Shown here: positions 55,493-63,074 of the stretch, one piece after another | How the letters are laid out: each line of letters begins with the position of its first letter | Numbering within the stretch: position 1 is the stretch's first letter | Assembly: GCF_008369935.1 (NCBI RefSeq) | Contig: NZ_VTUZ01000001.1 | Coordinates: forward strand, 434,001 to 498,000 | From: Paraburkholderia panacisoli | Lineage (GTDB): Bacteria > Pseudomonadota > Gammaproteobacteria > Burkholderiales > Burkholderiaceae | DNA: 64,000 bases | Reading direction: 5' to 3' | The notes under the pieces: generated by a model | Told to the model about the DNA's origin: nothing | Database searches by the model: none | What the model saw: the letters and a program-made list of their open reading frames with translations, nothing else | Translations under genes and position numbers: made by a program

Positions 55493-55821
55493 GCGCGCGC
55501 CTGTCGATCGAAGTCTGCTACGCGGCGCCTGAAGGGCAGACGCTGATCGCCGTGGAGTTGCCCGAGGGCGCCACGCTGCAACAGGCGCTCGACGCGAGCG
55601 GCATCCTGCAGCGCTATCCGCAGATCGATCTCGCCGCGCAGAAGGTGGGGGTGTTCGGCAAGCTCAAGCCGCTCGACGCGGTGCTGGCCGACCACGACCG
55701 CGTCGAGATTTACCGGCCGCTGCTGGTGGACCCGAAGCTGTCGCGTCAACGCCGGGTGGAGAAGACCCGCAAAGCGGGGTCGATAGAAGGGCGCCGGTGG
55801 CAGAATCGGGATTCGCGGTAG
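55489..55821 (+). CDS. rnfH: RnfH family ubiquitin-like protein
   Basis: This 110-aa protein of the RnfH (UPF0125) family has a beta-grasp fold. Visible conserved parts are LSIEVCYAAPEGQTLIAVELPEGATLQQALDASGI, VGVFGKLKPLDAVLADHDRVEIYRPLLVDPK, and a basic tail RQRRVEKTRKAGS. Its function is unclear; it is linked to ratA, with which it overlaps by four bases (ATGA). Confidence 0.9.
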   Translation: MSARLSIEVCYAAPEGQTLIAVELPEGATLQQALDASGILQRYPQIDLAAQKVGVFGKLKPLDAVLADHDRVEIYRPLLVDPKLSRQRRVEKTRKAGSIEGRRWQNRDSR

Positions 55822-55855
55822 GCGGGGGCGCGGTAGCGAGGATTGGGGCTAAATG

Positions 55856-55873
55856 GGCGCCTTGCGGGGCGCC
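55856..55873 (+). terminator. Hairpin after rnfH
   Basis: GGCGCC (55856-55861) and GGCGCC (55868-55873) form a 6-bp stem with a 6-base loop, followed by TCGTTTG, about 35 bases after rnfH. A short T-run makes this a modest terminator candidate. Confidence 0.45.
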
Positions 55874-56067
55874 TCGTTTGCGCAAACCGCTCTGAACCGG
55901 GGCGCTGGACGCGTTGCATCAGTGATGGTCGAACGTGGCATGAAGGAGCGATGCGAACGCCACGCTGGCCGCACGTCGCGTCATCCCGCCAATATGCCGA
56001 AAACCGTGCGTTGCCGGTCACGGAGCGCGACGATAGCGCAACGTCGCGCGCCTTCCCGCAGTCCATC

Positions 56068-57045
56068 TCAAGGCGCCGAAGCCTGCGCCTTTTCCTTGAT
56101 AGGCCCAACTTCCGCCGAATCATCGTCCGCATGCTGGCGCACCGACCAGCACACGCCGGCCACCAGCAGCAGGATCGCCGCCAGCTCCAGCGGACGCGGC
56201 ATGCGCTGGTCGTAGATGAACGCGTAGAGCAGCGCGAAGAGCGTTTCGAACACGATCATCTGGCCGGACAGCGTCAGCGGCAGCCGTTTCGATGCGGCAT
56301 TCCACAGTCCGTTGCCGAGCCACGACGCACCGATCGCGAGGCCCAGGTTCAGCATCCAGAACGTGTGCCAGCGCGTGTCGGCAAGCTCGCCTTGCGGACC
56401 GCCCGACGGCAGCACCGCGATCACAAGCCACAGCGCCGCGCCGAGCGCACCCGTCACCACGCCCCACAGCACGGACCACTCGTTGCCGCTGAAATGCGTC
56501 TGACGCTGCAGGTAGCGCGCGTTTTCGACGGCGAACCACGTCCAGCAGCCCAGCGCGCCGACCGCGCAGGCGACCCCGAGCAGCTTGGTGGCGACGCTCA
56601 CCGGCGTGCTGCCGGCCACGGTGAACACGTCGATATTGATGCAGACGATGCCCGCCATCACCACCGTGAGCGGCCATGCGAGGCGGGCGAGCGGCACTGC
56701 GCCATGATCGCGCCGGCCGAGCAGCGTCACCGTGACCGGCAGCACGCCGACGATCAGCGACGCCGGCGCAATGCCAATCAGATGGACGGACGCCGTCAGC
56801 AGCAGGTAGTAGATGAGGTTGCCGGCCAGCGCCAGCTTGACGAGCGCGCCGAGATCCTCGCGCGTCAGGCGTTTGACGAGCGAGCGCGCCATCGGCAGCG
56901 CGGCGGCCAGCGAGACGATGCCGTACATCGTATAGCGGCCGGCGCTCAGCAGCAGCGGCGAAAAGTCGGGCAGCACGCGCGGCACCAGAAACACCATGCC
57001 CCATAAGGCCCCGGCCATCACTCCATATGCCACACCGCGCTGCAT
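56068..57045 (-). CDS. EamA/DMT family permease
   Basis: This is a second drug/metabolite transporter superfamily protein in the window, 325 aa from the ATG at 57045 (MQRGVAYGVMAGALWGMVFLVP). About ten hydrophobic helices in two EamA repeats are visible, for example PLLLSAGRYTMYGIVSLAAAL and, in the second half, RLPLTLSGQMIVFETLFALLYAFIY. A charged tail (HADDDSAEVGPIKEKAQ) ends the chain. The open frame continues to 57219 with non-family residues. The substrate is unknown. Its promoter region is shared with guaB. Confidence 0.87.
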   Translation of the reverse strand: MQRGVAYGVMAGALWGMVFLVPRVLPDFSPLLLSAGRYTMYGIVSLAAALPMARSLVKRLTREDLGALVKLALAGNLIYYLLLTASVHLIGIAPASLIVGVLPVTVTLLGRRDHGAVPLARLAWPLTVVMAGIVCINIDVFTVAGSTPVSVATKLLGVACAVGALGCWTWFAVENARYLQRQTHFSGNEWSVLWGVVTGALGAALWLVIAVLPSGGPQGELADTRWHTFWMLNLGLAIGASWLGNGLWNAASKRLPLTLSGQMIVFETLFALLYAFIYDQRMPRPLELAAILLLVAGVCWSVRQHADDDSAEVGPIKEKAQASAP

Positions 57046-57436
57046 CGACTGCCCCTGCAAATAACTCGAATGGGCCGGAGAATAGCCGGTCGGTGGGCTG
57101 CGCGTCTTGTTCGATTCTGCATTCGAGCGGATTTTGAGCGGTTTCGTCCGTGCTGCTCCGCGTTTTCCGTCGCGCCGCAGGCCCATGGCGACGCCCGCGC
57201 GACGCGGCAGCCGCTCCATCTGTCAGCCTGAAAGGCGAACGCAGGGGCGCTGCCACCGCGCGGGTTGCCCCTGATCGCGCAAACGAAACCCGATCGAACC
57301 CGAGGCGAACAGCCAAGCGAAATCGGCAGGCCGGAAGTCGCGAGAAAATCGCCCGAAATTCGCTAAGCTGCTGTTCGCGCAGTGAAAACCGGGGAGGTAT
57401 CGCGTATAATTCGCTTTTGCGCCTATAGGATTTGCC
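57046..57436. other. Divergent promoter region between the DMT permease gene and guaB
   Basis: A 391-base non-coding region. Its right end holds the probable guaB promoter. The remaining frames give no recognisable protein. I see no clear promoter for the leftward permease. Confidence 0.5.
57382..57410 (+). promoter_or_regulatory. Probable sigma-70 promoter of guaB
   Basis: GTGAAA (57382-57387) and a consensus TATAAT (57405-57410) lie 17 bases apart, 27 bases upstream of the guaB ATG, giving a very short leader. The -10 match is perfect and the -35 matches four of six. Confidence 0.65.
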
Positions 57437-58897
57437 ATGCGTCTGATCCAAACAGCACTCACGTTCGATGACGTGCTCCTCGTCCCGGCCTTCTCCGATG
57501 TTCTGCCGCGCGACACCAGCCTCAAGACCCGGCTGACCCGCAACATCTCCCTGAATATGCCGCTCGTGTCCGCCGCGATGGACACCGTCACCGAAGCACG
57601 CCTCGCGATCGCGATGGCGCAAATGGGTGGCGTGGGCATCATCCACAAGAACCTCACGCCGGCCGAGCAGGCGCGTGAAGTCGCCAAAGTCAAGCGTTTC
57701 GAGTCGGGCGTCGTGCGCGATCCGATCACTATTCCGCCGCAGATGAAAGTGCGCGACGTGATCGCGTTGTCGCAGCAGCATGGCATTTCGGGCTTCCCGG
57801 TCGTCGAAGGCGCGCAGCTGATCGGTATCGTCACGAACCGCGACCTGCGTTTCGAAGAGCGTCTCGATGAGCCGGTGCGCACGATCATGACGCCGCGCGA
57901 GCGCCTCGTCACCGTCAAGGAAGGCACGCCGCTCGCCGAAGCGAAGGCGCTGATGCACAGTCACCGCCTGGAGCGCGTGCTGGTCATCAACGACGCGTTC
58001 GAACTGCGCGGCCTGATGACCGTCAAGGACATCACCAAACAAACTGAACACCCGGACGCCTGTAAAGACGAACACGGCAAGCTGCGCGCGGGCGCCGCGG
58101 TCGGCGTCGGCGAGGACAACGTAGAACGCGTGGAACTGCTGGTGCAGGCGGGCGTCGACGTGATCGTCGTCGATACCGCGCACGGCCACAGCAAGGGCGT
58201 GCTCGAACGCGTCAAGTGGGTCAAGCAGAACTTCCCGCACGTCGAAGTGATCGGCGGCAACATCGCCACCGCGGCGGCCGCGAAGGCGCTCGTCGAGTAC
58301 GGCGCGGACGGCGTGAAGGTCGGTATCGGCCCGGGCTCGATCTGCACCACGCGGATCGTCGCCGGCGTGGGCGTGCCGCAAGTCACCGCGATCTCCAACG
58401 TGTCCGAAGCGCTCAAGGGTACCGGCGTGCCGGTGATCGCCGACGGCGGCGTGCGCTTCTCGGGCGACGTCAGCAAGGCGCTGGCAGCGGGCGCGAACGC
58501 TGTGATGATGGGCAGCATGTTCGCCGGCACCGAAGAAGCACCGGGCGACGTGTTCCTGTATCAGGGCCGTCAGTACAAGTCGTACCGCGGCATGGGTTCG
58601 GTCGGTGCGATGAAGGACGGCGCGGCAGACCGCTACTTCCAGGACAACTCCGCGAACATCGACAAGCTGGTGCCGGAAGGTATCGAAGGCCGCGTCGCCT
58701 ACAAGGGCTCGGTCAATGCGATCCTGTTCCAGCTGATCGGTGGCGTGCGCGCCAGCATGGGTTACTGCGGCTGCCGCACGATCTCCGAGATGAACGACAA
58801 GGCCGAATTCGTGCAGATCACCGGCGCGGGCCTGCGCGAGTCGCATGTGCATGATGTGCAAATCACCAAGGAAGCGCCCAACTACCACGTGGACTAA
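57437..58897 (+). CDS. guaB: IMP dehydrogenase
   Basis: GuaB oxidises IMP to XMP with NAD+, the first committed step to GMP. The protein is 486 aa. It has a TIM barrel with the inserted CBS pair (about residues 90-205: [21 protein letters not shown] and [17 protein letters not shown]). The catalytic Cys is C303 in [18 protein letters not shown] and the flap has RGMGSVGAM. Two CBS domains may bind adenine or guanine nucleotides for feedback control. Its neighbours are an unknown membrane protein and guaA. Confidence 0.97.
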   Translation: MRLIQTALTFDDVLLVPAFSDVLPRDTSLKTRLTRNISLNMPLVSAAMDTVTEARLAIAMAQMGGVGIIHKNLTPAEQAREVAKVKRFESGVVRDPITIPPQMKVRDVIALSQQHGISGFPVVEGAQLIGIVTNRDLRFEERLDEPVRTIMTPRERLVTVKEGTPLAEAKALMHSHRLERVLVINDAFELRGLMTVKDITKQTEHPDACKDEHGKLRAGAAVGVGEDNVERVELLVQAGVDVIVVDTAHGHSKGVLERVKWVKQNFPHVEVIGGNIATAAAAKALVEYGADGVKVGIGPGSICTTRIVAGVGVPQVTAISNVSEALKGTGVPVIADGGVRFSGDVSKALAAGANAVMMGSMFAGTEEAPGDVFLYQGRQYKSYRGMGSVGAMKDGAADRYFQDNSANIDKLVPEGIEGRVAYKGSVNAILFQLIGGVRASMGYCGCRTISEMNDKAEFVQITGAGLRESHVHDVQITKEAPNYHVD

Positions 58898-58903
58898 ACG
58901 CCA

Positions 58904-59650
58904 ATGAAGCCACTGCTGCGCGTTGTACTCATCCTCGATGCCTTGTTGTTGCTTGCGTTCGGCCTGTTGTTCCTGCTGACGCCCTGGACTTCGTTGTACG
59001 ACGCGCTGCAGTTGGTGCAGACCCAGCCGGCTCTGGTCGGGCAGGGGTTTGGCGTGGCGCTGATCGGGCTCGCGTGGCTGGCCTTGCACGCGTCGTTCGA
59101 CGGGGCGCTGACGTCGACGGTTGCCAAGGTCGTCGGTCACGTGAACTGGCTGACCGGCGTGCTGATGCTGGTCTGGCTGCTCGGTCTGCATACGCCGTCG
59201 CTGACTGGTTTCGGGCAGATCGTCGCGGTGCTGGCCGGCGTGGCGTTGGTGCTGATCGGTCTCGGCGGGGTGCGTTTGGCCGGCGCGGTGCGGCGGCGCG
59301 AGAAGGGGATCGTGGTCAAGTCCTCTGCCAGCCGGGCTGAAAAGCAGGCTGGCAAAGAAGCCGCCAGGCGGCGCGAGGCTGAGCGTGAAACCGCGCAGGA
59401 GCCGCGCGTCACAGCGGGCTTTCCGGTCTATCGCGCCGAGCCGGTGGTCGAACCCGTCGTGCCGGCTACCCGGCCTGTCAATCCTGCTGGACCGGTTAGC
59501 CCCGTGAGCCCCGCATCGGCGGCGTCGAGTTATCCGGTGCATCCGGTGGTCGACGAAGCCGGCCTGACGGAGTCCGAACGCGCTGCCCGGGCAGCGCGCA
59601 ACGCCGCCGCCGACGCGCCAGGCGCGCCCCGGCCTCCGGCTCATGGCTGA
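58904..59650 (+). CDS. Hypothetical membrane protein between guaB and guaA
   Basis: This 248-aa protein starts 6 bases after the guaB stop. The N-terminal 130 residues hold four hydrophobic helices (LLRVVLILDALLLLAFGLLFLL; the region from ALVGQGFGVALIGLAWLAL; HVNWLTGVLMLVWLLGLH; and IVAVLAGVALVLIGLGG). A charged stretch RRREKG and a Glu/Arg/Ala-rich part follow. The final 90 residues are Pro/Val/Ala-rich low complexity. No domain is recognised. Its position in the guaBA operon suggests co-transcription but tells nothing certain about function. Confidence 0.7.
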   Translation: MKPLLRVVLILDALLLLAFGLLFLLTPWTSLYDALQLVQTQPALVGQGFGVALIGLAWLALHASFDGALTSTVAKVVGHVNWLTGVLMLVWLLGLHTPSLTGFGQIVAVLAGVALVLIGLGGVRLAGAVRRREKGIVVKSSASRAEKQAGKEAARRREAERETAQEPRVTAGFPVYRAEPVVEPVVPATRPVNPAGPVSPVSPASAASSYPVHPVVDEAGLTESERAARAARNAAADAPGAPRPPAHG

Positions 59651-59865
59651 GGCGCTGCGCGCCACGCCGTCCGCCGAAGCTACCGGAGTTCGTTCGCGCT
59701 TTCGTTCGCGCGCATCGCAGGCAGGTAGCTGCGGCGCGGGATGCGCCAGTACGCTTCATCGTGATGTTGCATGTCCGATCGTTCCCACGTGGACCGCTTT
59801 GAATTCAACGCCGCGCTTTGTGCGCGGCATTCCGTATCCGCTCACTTTTGACTCCGTCCGCTGCC

Positions 59866-61449
59866 ATGCATGACAAGATCCTGATCCTCGACTTCGGTTC
59901 GCAAGTCACCCAACTGATTGCACGTCGCGTTCGCGAAGCCAACGTGTATTCGGAAATTCATCCATACGACGTCGATGCGTCGTTCATTCGCGACTTCGCG
60001 CCGAAGGGCGTGATCCTCTCCGGCGGACCGAGCTCGGTCACCGAAACGGATACGCCGCGCGTGCCGCAAGCGGTGTTCGAACTCGGCGTGCCGGTGCTCG
60101 GCATCTGCTACGGCATGCAGGCCATGGCCGAACAACTGGGCGGCAAGGTGGACATCGGCCATCTGCGCGAATTCGGTTATGCCGAAGTGCGCGCGCGCAA
60201 CCATACGAGCCTGCTCGAAGGCATCAGCGATTTCACCACGCCCGAAGGCCACGGCATGCTGAAGGTGTGGATGAGCCATGGCGACAAGGTGCTGGAAATG
60301 CCGCCGGGTTTCGCGCTGATGGCCTCGACGGAGTCGTGCCCGATCGCGGCGATGGCCGACGAAAAGCGTCACTTCTACGGTCTGCAATGGCACCCGGAAG
60401 TCACCCACACGGTGCAGGGCCGCGCGATGCTCGAGCGCTTCGTGCTGAAGATTTGCAGCGCGCAGCCCGACTGGGAAATGGGCAACTATATCGACGAAGC
60501 CGTCGCGAAGATTCGCGAGCAGGTGGGTAACGAGCACGTGATTCTGGGGCTGTCGGGCGGCGTGGATTCGTCGGTGGCGGCGGCGCTGCTGCATCGCGCG
60601 ATCGGCGATCAGCTGACCTGCGTGTTCGTCGATCACGGTCTGCTGCGCCTGAACGAAGCCGAGCAGGTGATGGCAACCTTCGCCGACCACCTCGGCGTGA
60701 AGGTGATTCACGTCGACGCGAGTGACGTGTTCCTGAGCAAGCTGGCCGGCGTGACCGATCCTGAAGCGAAGCGCAAGATCATCGGCGCGGAATTCGTCGA
60801 AGTGTTCCAGACGGAAGCCGGCAAGCTGACCGACGCGAAGTGGCTGGCGCAAGGCACGATCTATCCGGACGTGATCGAATCGGCCGGCAAGGGCAAGAAG
60901 GCCGCGCAGACCATCAAGAGCCACCACAACGTGGGTGGCCTGCCCGAGACGCTGAATCTGAAGCTGCTCGAACCGCTGCGCGAACTGTTCAAGGACGAAG
61001 TGCGCGAACTCGGCGTGAAGCTCGGTTTGCCGCCGGCAATGGTGTATCGCCATCCGTTCCCCGGCCCGGGTCTGGGTGTGCGGATTCTTGGCGAAGTGAA
61101 GCGCGATTTCGCGGACCTGCTGCGCCGCGCGGACGCGATTTTCATCGAGACGCTGCGTACTTTCATCGACAAGGAAACCGGCAAATCGTGGTACGACCTG
61201 ACGAGCCAGGCGTTCGCGGTGTTCCTGCCGGTGAAGAGCGTCGGCGTGATGGGTGACGGCCGGACCTACGAATACGTCGTCGCGCTGCGAGCGGTGCAGA
61301 CGCTGGATTTCATGACCGCGCATTGGGCGCATCTGCCGCATGATTTGCTGGGGCATGTGTCGAACCGGATCATCAACGAAGTGCGCGGGATCAACCGGGT
61401 CGTGTACGACATTTCGGGCAAGCCGCCGGCGACGATCGAGTGGGAGTGA
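59866..61449 (+). CDS. guaA: GMP synthase (glutamine-hydrolysing)
   Basis: GuaA converts XMP to GMP with glutamine and ATP. From the ATG at 59866 the protein has 527 aa. The class I glutamine amidotransferase domain has C81 in [15 protein letters not shown] and HPEVTHT. The ATP pyrophosphatase domain has the P-loop [13 protein letters not shown]. The C-terminal dimerisation/XMP domain has [15 protein letters not shown] and ends IEWE, as in the family. The upstream part of the frame (59818) does not match the family. The 3' end of this gene is a known hot spot for genomic island insertion; the downstream region fits that. Confidence 0.97.
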   Translation: MHDKILILDFGSQVTQLIARRVREANVYSEIHPYDVDASFIRDFAPKGVILSGGPSSVTETDTPRVPQAVFELGVPVLGICYGMQAMAEQLGGKVDIGHLREFGYAEVRARNHTSLLEGISDFTTPEGHGMLKVWMSHGDKVLEMPPGFALMASTESCPIAAMADEKRHFYGLQWHPEVTHTVQGRAMLERFVLKICSAQPDWEMGNYIDEAVAKIREQVGNEHVILGLSGGVDSSVAAALLHRAIGDQLTCVFVDHGLLRLNEAEQVMATFADHLGVKVIHVDASDVFLSKLAGVTDPEAKRKIIGAEFVEVFQTEAGKLTDAKWLAQGTIYPDVIESAGKGKKAAQTIKSHHNVGGLPETLNLKLLEPLRELFKDEVRELGVKLGLPPAMVYRHPFPGPGLGVRILGEVKRDFADLLRRADAIFIETLRTFIDKETGKSWYDLTSQAFAVFLPVKSVGVMGDGRTYEYVVALRAVQTLDFMTAHWAHLPHDLLGHVSNRIINEVRGINRVVYDISGKPPATIEWE

Positions 61450-61450
61450 C

Positions 61451-61492
61451 GGGGACTATCGGAGACTATCGGCTGCTATCGGGGACGATCGG
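61451..61492. repeat. Four 10-bp tandem repeats after guaA
   Basis: Four consecutive 10-bp units (GGGGACTATC, GGAGACTATC, GGCTGCTATC, GGGGACGATC) follow the guaA stop by one or two bases. The period is exact with a few substitutions. Position suggests a role at the attachment site or in transcript ends, but neither is shown. Confidence 0.75.
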
Positions 61493-61503
61493 GAAAGCCA
61501 GCG

Positions 61504-61537
61504 AACGCCGCGCCCAGCGGGGCGTTTGCTCGTTTTT
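61504..61537 (+). terminator. Rho-independent terminator of guaA
   Basis: AACGCC-G-CGC pairs with GCG-G-GGCGTT (61504-61526) with a 3-base loop; a T-run of five (CTCGTTTTT) follows. It is about 55 bases after guaA. Confidence 0.75.
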
Positions 61538-61572
61538 GGGATTCGCCATCTATCGGCTGCAGCCGCCAATTT

Positions 61573-61715
61573 TTGACGGTATTTCAAATAGCGCATTCGT
61601 TAGGAGATTCTCATACCGTCAGATGCTCGAGCGTGCCCGACGGTATTTTTTTCGCTGAAATCCTTGCCGGGCGGGCGCTGCACGGTTCTGTTGACGGTAT
61701 CAAGTTTGACGGTAT
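61573..61715. repeat. Cluster of five TTGACGGTAT-type repeats between guaA and the integrase remnant
   Basis: Direct copies are at 61573-61582, 61639-61646 (GACGGTAT only), 61691-61700 and 61706-61715. One inverted copy is at 61613-61621 (ATACCGTCA). Three of the direct copies share the full 10 bases. Such repeats beside an integrase gene are typical of arm-type or excisionase sites of attachment sites; this is inference. The 295-base stretch 61450-61744 has no other gene. Confidence 0.7.
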
Positions 61716-61744
61716 ACGCAAAGGCAAAAGTAGCGCTTACACCC

Positions 61745-61782
61745 GTGCTGACCGAGACGAAGCTCTGGAACCTTAAGAGCTC
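61745..61782 (+). pseudogene. Tyrosine recombinase/integrase, N-terminal fragment broken by IS5
   Basis: Starting at GTG 61745 the frame reads LTETKLWNLKSS before a stop. This is the usual start of the P4/DUF4102-type integrases (LTDTKLRNLKPR...). It is cut at codon 12 or so where the IS5-family element begins. The continuation is on the other side of the element at 62682. The short length makes homology by eye uncertain alone, but the two halves together are persuasive. Confidence 0.6.
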
Positions 61783-61860
61783 TTAACAAAATGAACGAAG
61801 GGGCTGTTTACTCTCGATGAATCCTGTTAACCTTTTCATTGTTTCGACGACGAAAAGGAC

Positions 61861-62298
61861 ATGGCTAAACCCATACTCGACGACGAACTTTGGGCACTCA
61901 TCGAACCGTTGCTGCCCCCTCCCAAACCAAGGCGAAGCCGTTATCCGGGGCGCAAGCCGCTCGATGATCGTGCGCTGCTCACGGGCATCCTGTTCATCCT
62001 GCAGACGGGCCTGCGCTGGGACCTGCTGCCGCGCGAGATGGGCTGCGGCAGCGGCATGAGTTGCTGGCGCCGTCTGCGGGACTGGCAGGCGGCCGGCGTC
62101 TGGGACCGACTGCATGAAGTTCTGCTCGCAAAGCTGCGCGCGGCTGACCAGATTGACTGGTCCCGTGTCGCCGTCGACTCCTCCTCGATCCGCGCAGTGG
62201 GTGCAGGTCAAAAACGGGACCGAATCCCACGGACCGCGCGCGACCCGGTTCAAAACACCATCTCATCACCGAAGCGCAGGGCATCCCGCTCGCGGTAA
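61861..62298 (+). CDS. IS5-family transposase, first frame (ORF A)
   Basis: The first 117 residues are a normal IS5/IS427-type transposase N-terminal half: MAKPILDDELWALIEPLLPP, RSRYPGRKPLDDRALLTGILFILQTGLRWDLLPREMG, and the first catalytic Asp D106 in VAVDSSSIRAVGAGQK. After the run of five A's at 62210-62214 this frame goes out of phase and ends in a basic nonsense tail at 62298. Homology continues in the -1 frame. Confidence 0.88.
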   Translation: MAKPILDDELWALIEPLLPPPKPRRSRYPGRKPLDDRALLTGILFILQTGLRWDLLPREMGCGSGMSCWRRLRDWQAAGVWDRLHEVLLAKLRAADQIDWSRVAVDSSSIRAVGAGQKRDRIPRTARDPVQNTISSPKRRASRSR

Positions 62299-62672
62299 TC
62301 CTCACTGGCGCCAATCGTAACGATGTTACCCAGCTTCACCCACTGGTTGGCGCCATCCCGCCCATTGCTGGCAAGCGCGGCCGGCCTCTTTCGAAGCCCC
62401 GCGTTGTTCAGGGCGACCGGGGCTACGATCATGACAAATACCGCCGTCCACTACACGAAGCCGGCATCGTGACTGAAATCGCCCGACGCGGCGAGCCACA
62501 CGGCAGCGGACTGGGCAAAACACGCTGGGTTGTCGAGCGCATCATTTCATGGCTCCACAACTTTCGACGACTGCGCATCCGCTTCGAACGTCTCGCATTC
62601 ATCCATGAAGCCTTCATGAAAATCGCCTGCTGCATCATCTGCTGGCGAAAATTGCAGAACTCATTTTGTTAA
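62214..62672 (+). CDS. IS5-family transposase, second frame (ORF B)
   Basis: Read from the A-run at 62210-62214 in the -1 frame, this is the rest of the transposase with no stop until 62672. It has TGPNPTDRARPGSKHHLITEAQG, NRNDVTQLHPLVGAIPPI, the second Asp in VQGDRGYDHDKYR, and the Glu in TRWVVERIISWLHNFRRLRIRFER. A -1 slip on CAA-AAA-CGG would fuse it to ORF A; IS427-type elements often use such frameshifts, but a single-base deletion would look the same. No own ribosome site is evident. Confidence 0.8.
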   Translation, partial: TGPNPTDRARPGSKHHLITEAQGIPLAVILTGANRNDVTQLHPLVGAIPPIAGKRGRPLSKPRVVQGDRGYDHDKYRRPLHEAGIVTEIARRGEPHGSGLGKTRWVVERIISWLHNFRRLRIRFERLAFIHEAFMKIACCIICWRKLQNSFC

Positions 62673-62681
62673 CGCTTGTAA

Positions 62682-62774
62682 GTCCAGGACAGGCTGTATA
62701 AGGTCTTTGACCGAGACGGCCTTTACGCTGCTGTCAATTCGGGCGGAGTCGTCACGTTCAGGCTTGACTACCAT
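62682..62774 (+). pseudogene. Tyrosine recombinase/integrase, second fragment after IS5
   Basis: The frame from 62682 reads DRLYKVFDRDGLYAAVNSGG then VVTFRLDYHG. This is the next part of the integrase N-terminal (arm-binding) domain, whose family pattern is KLYKVNDREGLYVAVTPAG...FRYNY. The match stops at about 62774, where the antisense RidA remnant begins, so the rest of the integrase has been deleted. Taken with 61745-61782, this shows an integrase gene broken by an IS and then truncated. Confidence 0.7.
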
Positions 62775-62889
62775 GGCCCGACTGATACAGCAGATTGCCG
62801 GCAGTCCGGAAGCGCACTGAATGTTCGGAGGGTGGAATCGCGCTCTGCAATGTTAGGCCGAGCGCGGCAAGACGGGCTTCAGGATGCAT
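62758..62889 (-). pseudogene. RidA/YjgF family protein, N-terminal fragment
   Basis: From the ATG at 62889 the frame encodes 43 residues, MHPEARLAALGLTL, then AGNLLYQSGHG and a stop. This is the N-terminal pattern of RidA-type enamine/imine deaminases (LGLxLPP...GNLLYxSGHG). The family's catalytic C-terminal half is missing because the gene ends at the junction with the integrase fragment. Its start overlaps the end of the dehydratase remnant by 11 bases, an original operon arrangement. Confidence 0.65.
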
Positions 62890-63074
62890 GGAGTGCTCGC
62901 ACGAAAACAGAGGGATCAACATTGCCGCCGGAGAGAAGAAGCACAACGGTCTTCCCTTCGAAGTCGACCTTGCGCCGAAGCACCGCAGCCAGGGGCATCG
63001 CCGGCAGGTTCCAGGACAAGCTTCAGGCAGCGATAGGCCATTGCCATCGCGTTGAACACTTCCTCATTGGCCAT
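62879..63074 (-). pseudogene. Threonine/serine dehydratase-like protein, C-terminal fragment
   Basis: In one frame there is NEEVFNAMAMAYRCLKLVLEPAG; then, after a frame change near 63000, PLAAVLRRKVDFEGKTVVLLLSGGNVDPSVF to the stop. Together these match the end of PLP-dependent threonine/serine dehydratases (LVxEPxGA...LAALL...GKxVxxxLSGGNVD). The N-terminal PLP-lysine part is absent. A dehydratase followed by RidA makes functional sense, since RidA removes the reactive enamine product of such enzymes. Both are dead. Confidence 0.65.

Larger units (their letters stand above)
61783..62672 (+). mobile_element. IS5-family insertion sequence
   Basis: This is an approximately 890-bp element. Candidate ends are the 12-bp inverted repeats TTAACAAAATGA (61783-61794) and TCATTTTGTTAA (62661-62672). 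TTAA occurs at both ends and could be a target duplication included in the repeat; exact ends are uncertain. The transposase is split into two frames. It has inserted inside the first codons of an integrase gene next to guaA. Confidence 0.8.

Noticed and set aside
56120..59665. A 1181-codon open frame on the minus strand
   Set aside because: It lies antisense to guaB and the membrane protein gene and runs out of phase through the DMT permease gene. The translation is Arg/His/Ala-rich with no domain; it is a GC-rich codon shadow.
61573..61776. 67-codon frame between guaA and the IS
   Set aside because: It is made largely of the TTGACGGTAT repeats and has no similarity I can recognise; the integrase start lies in another frame.
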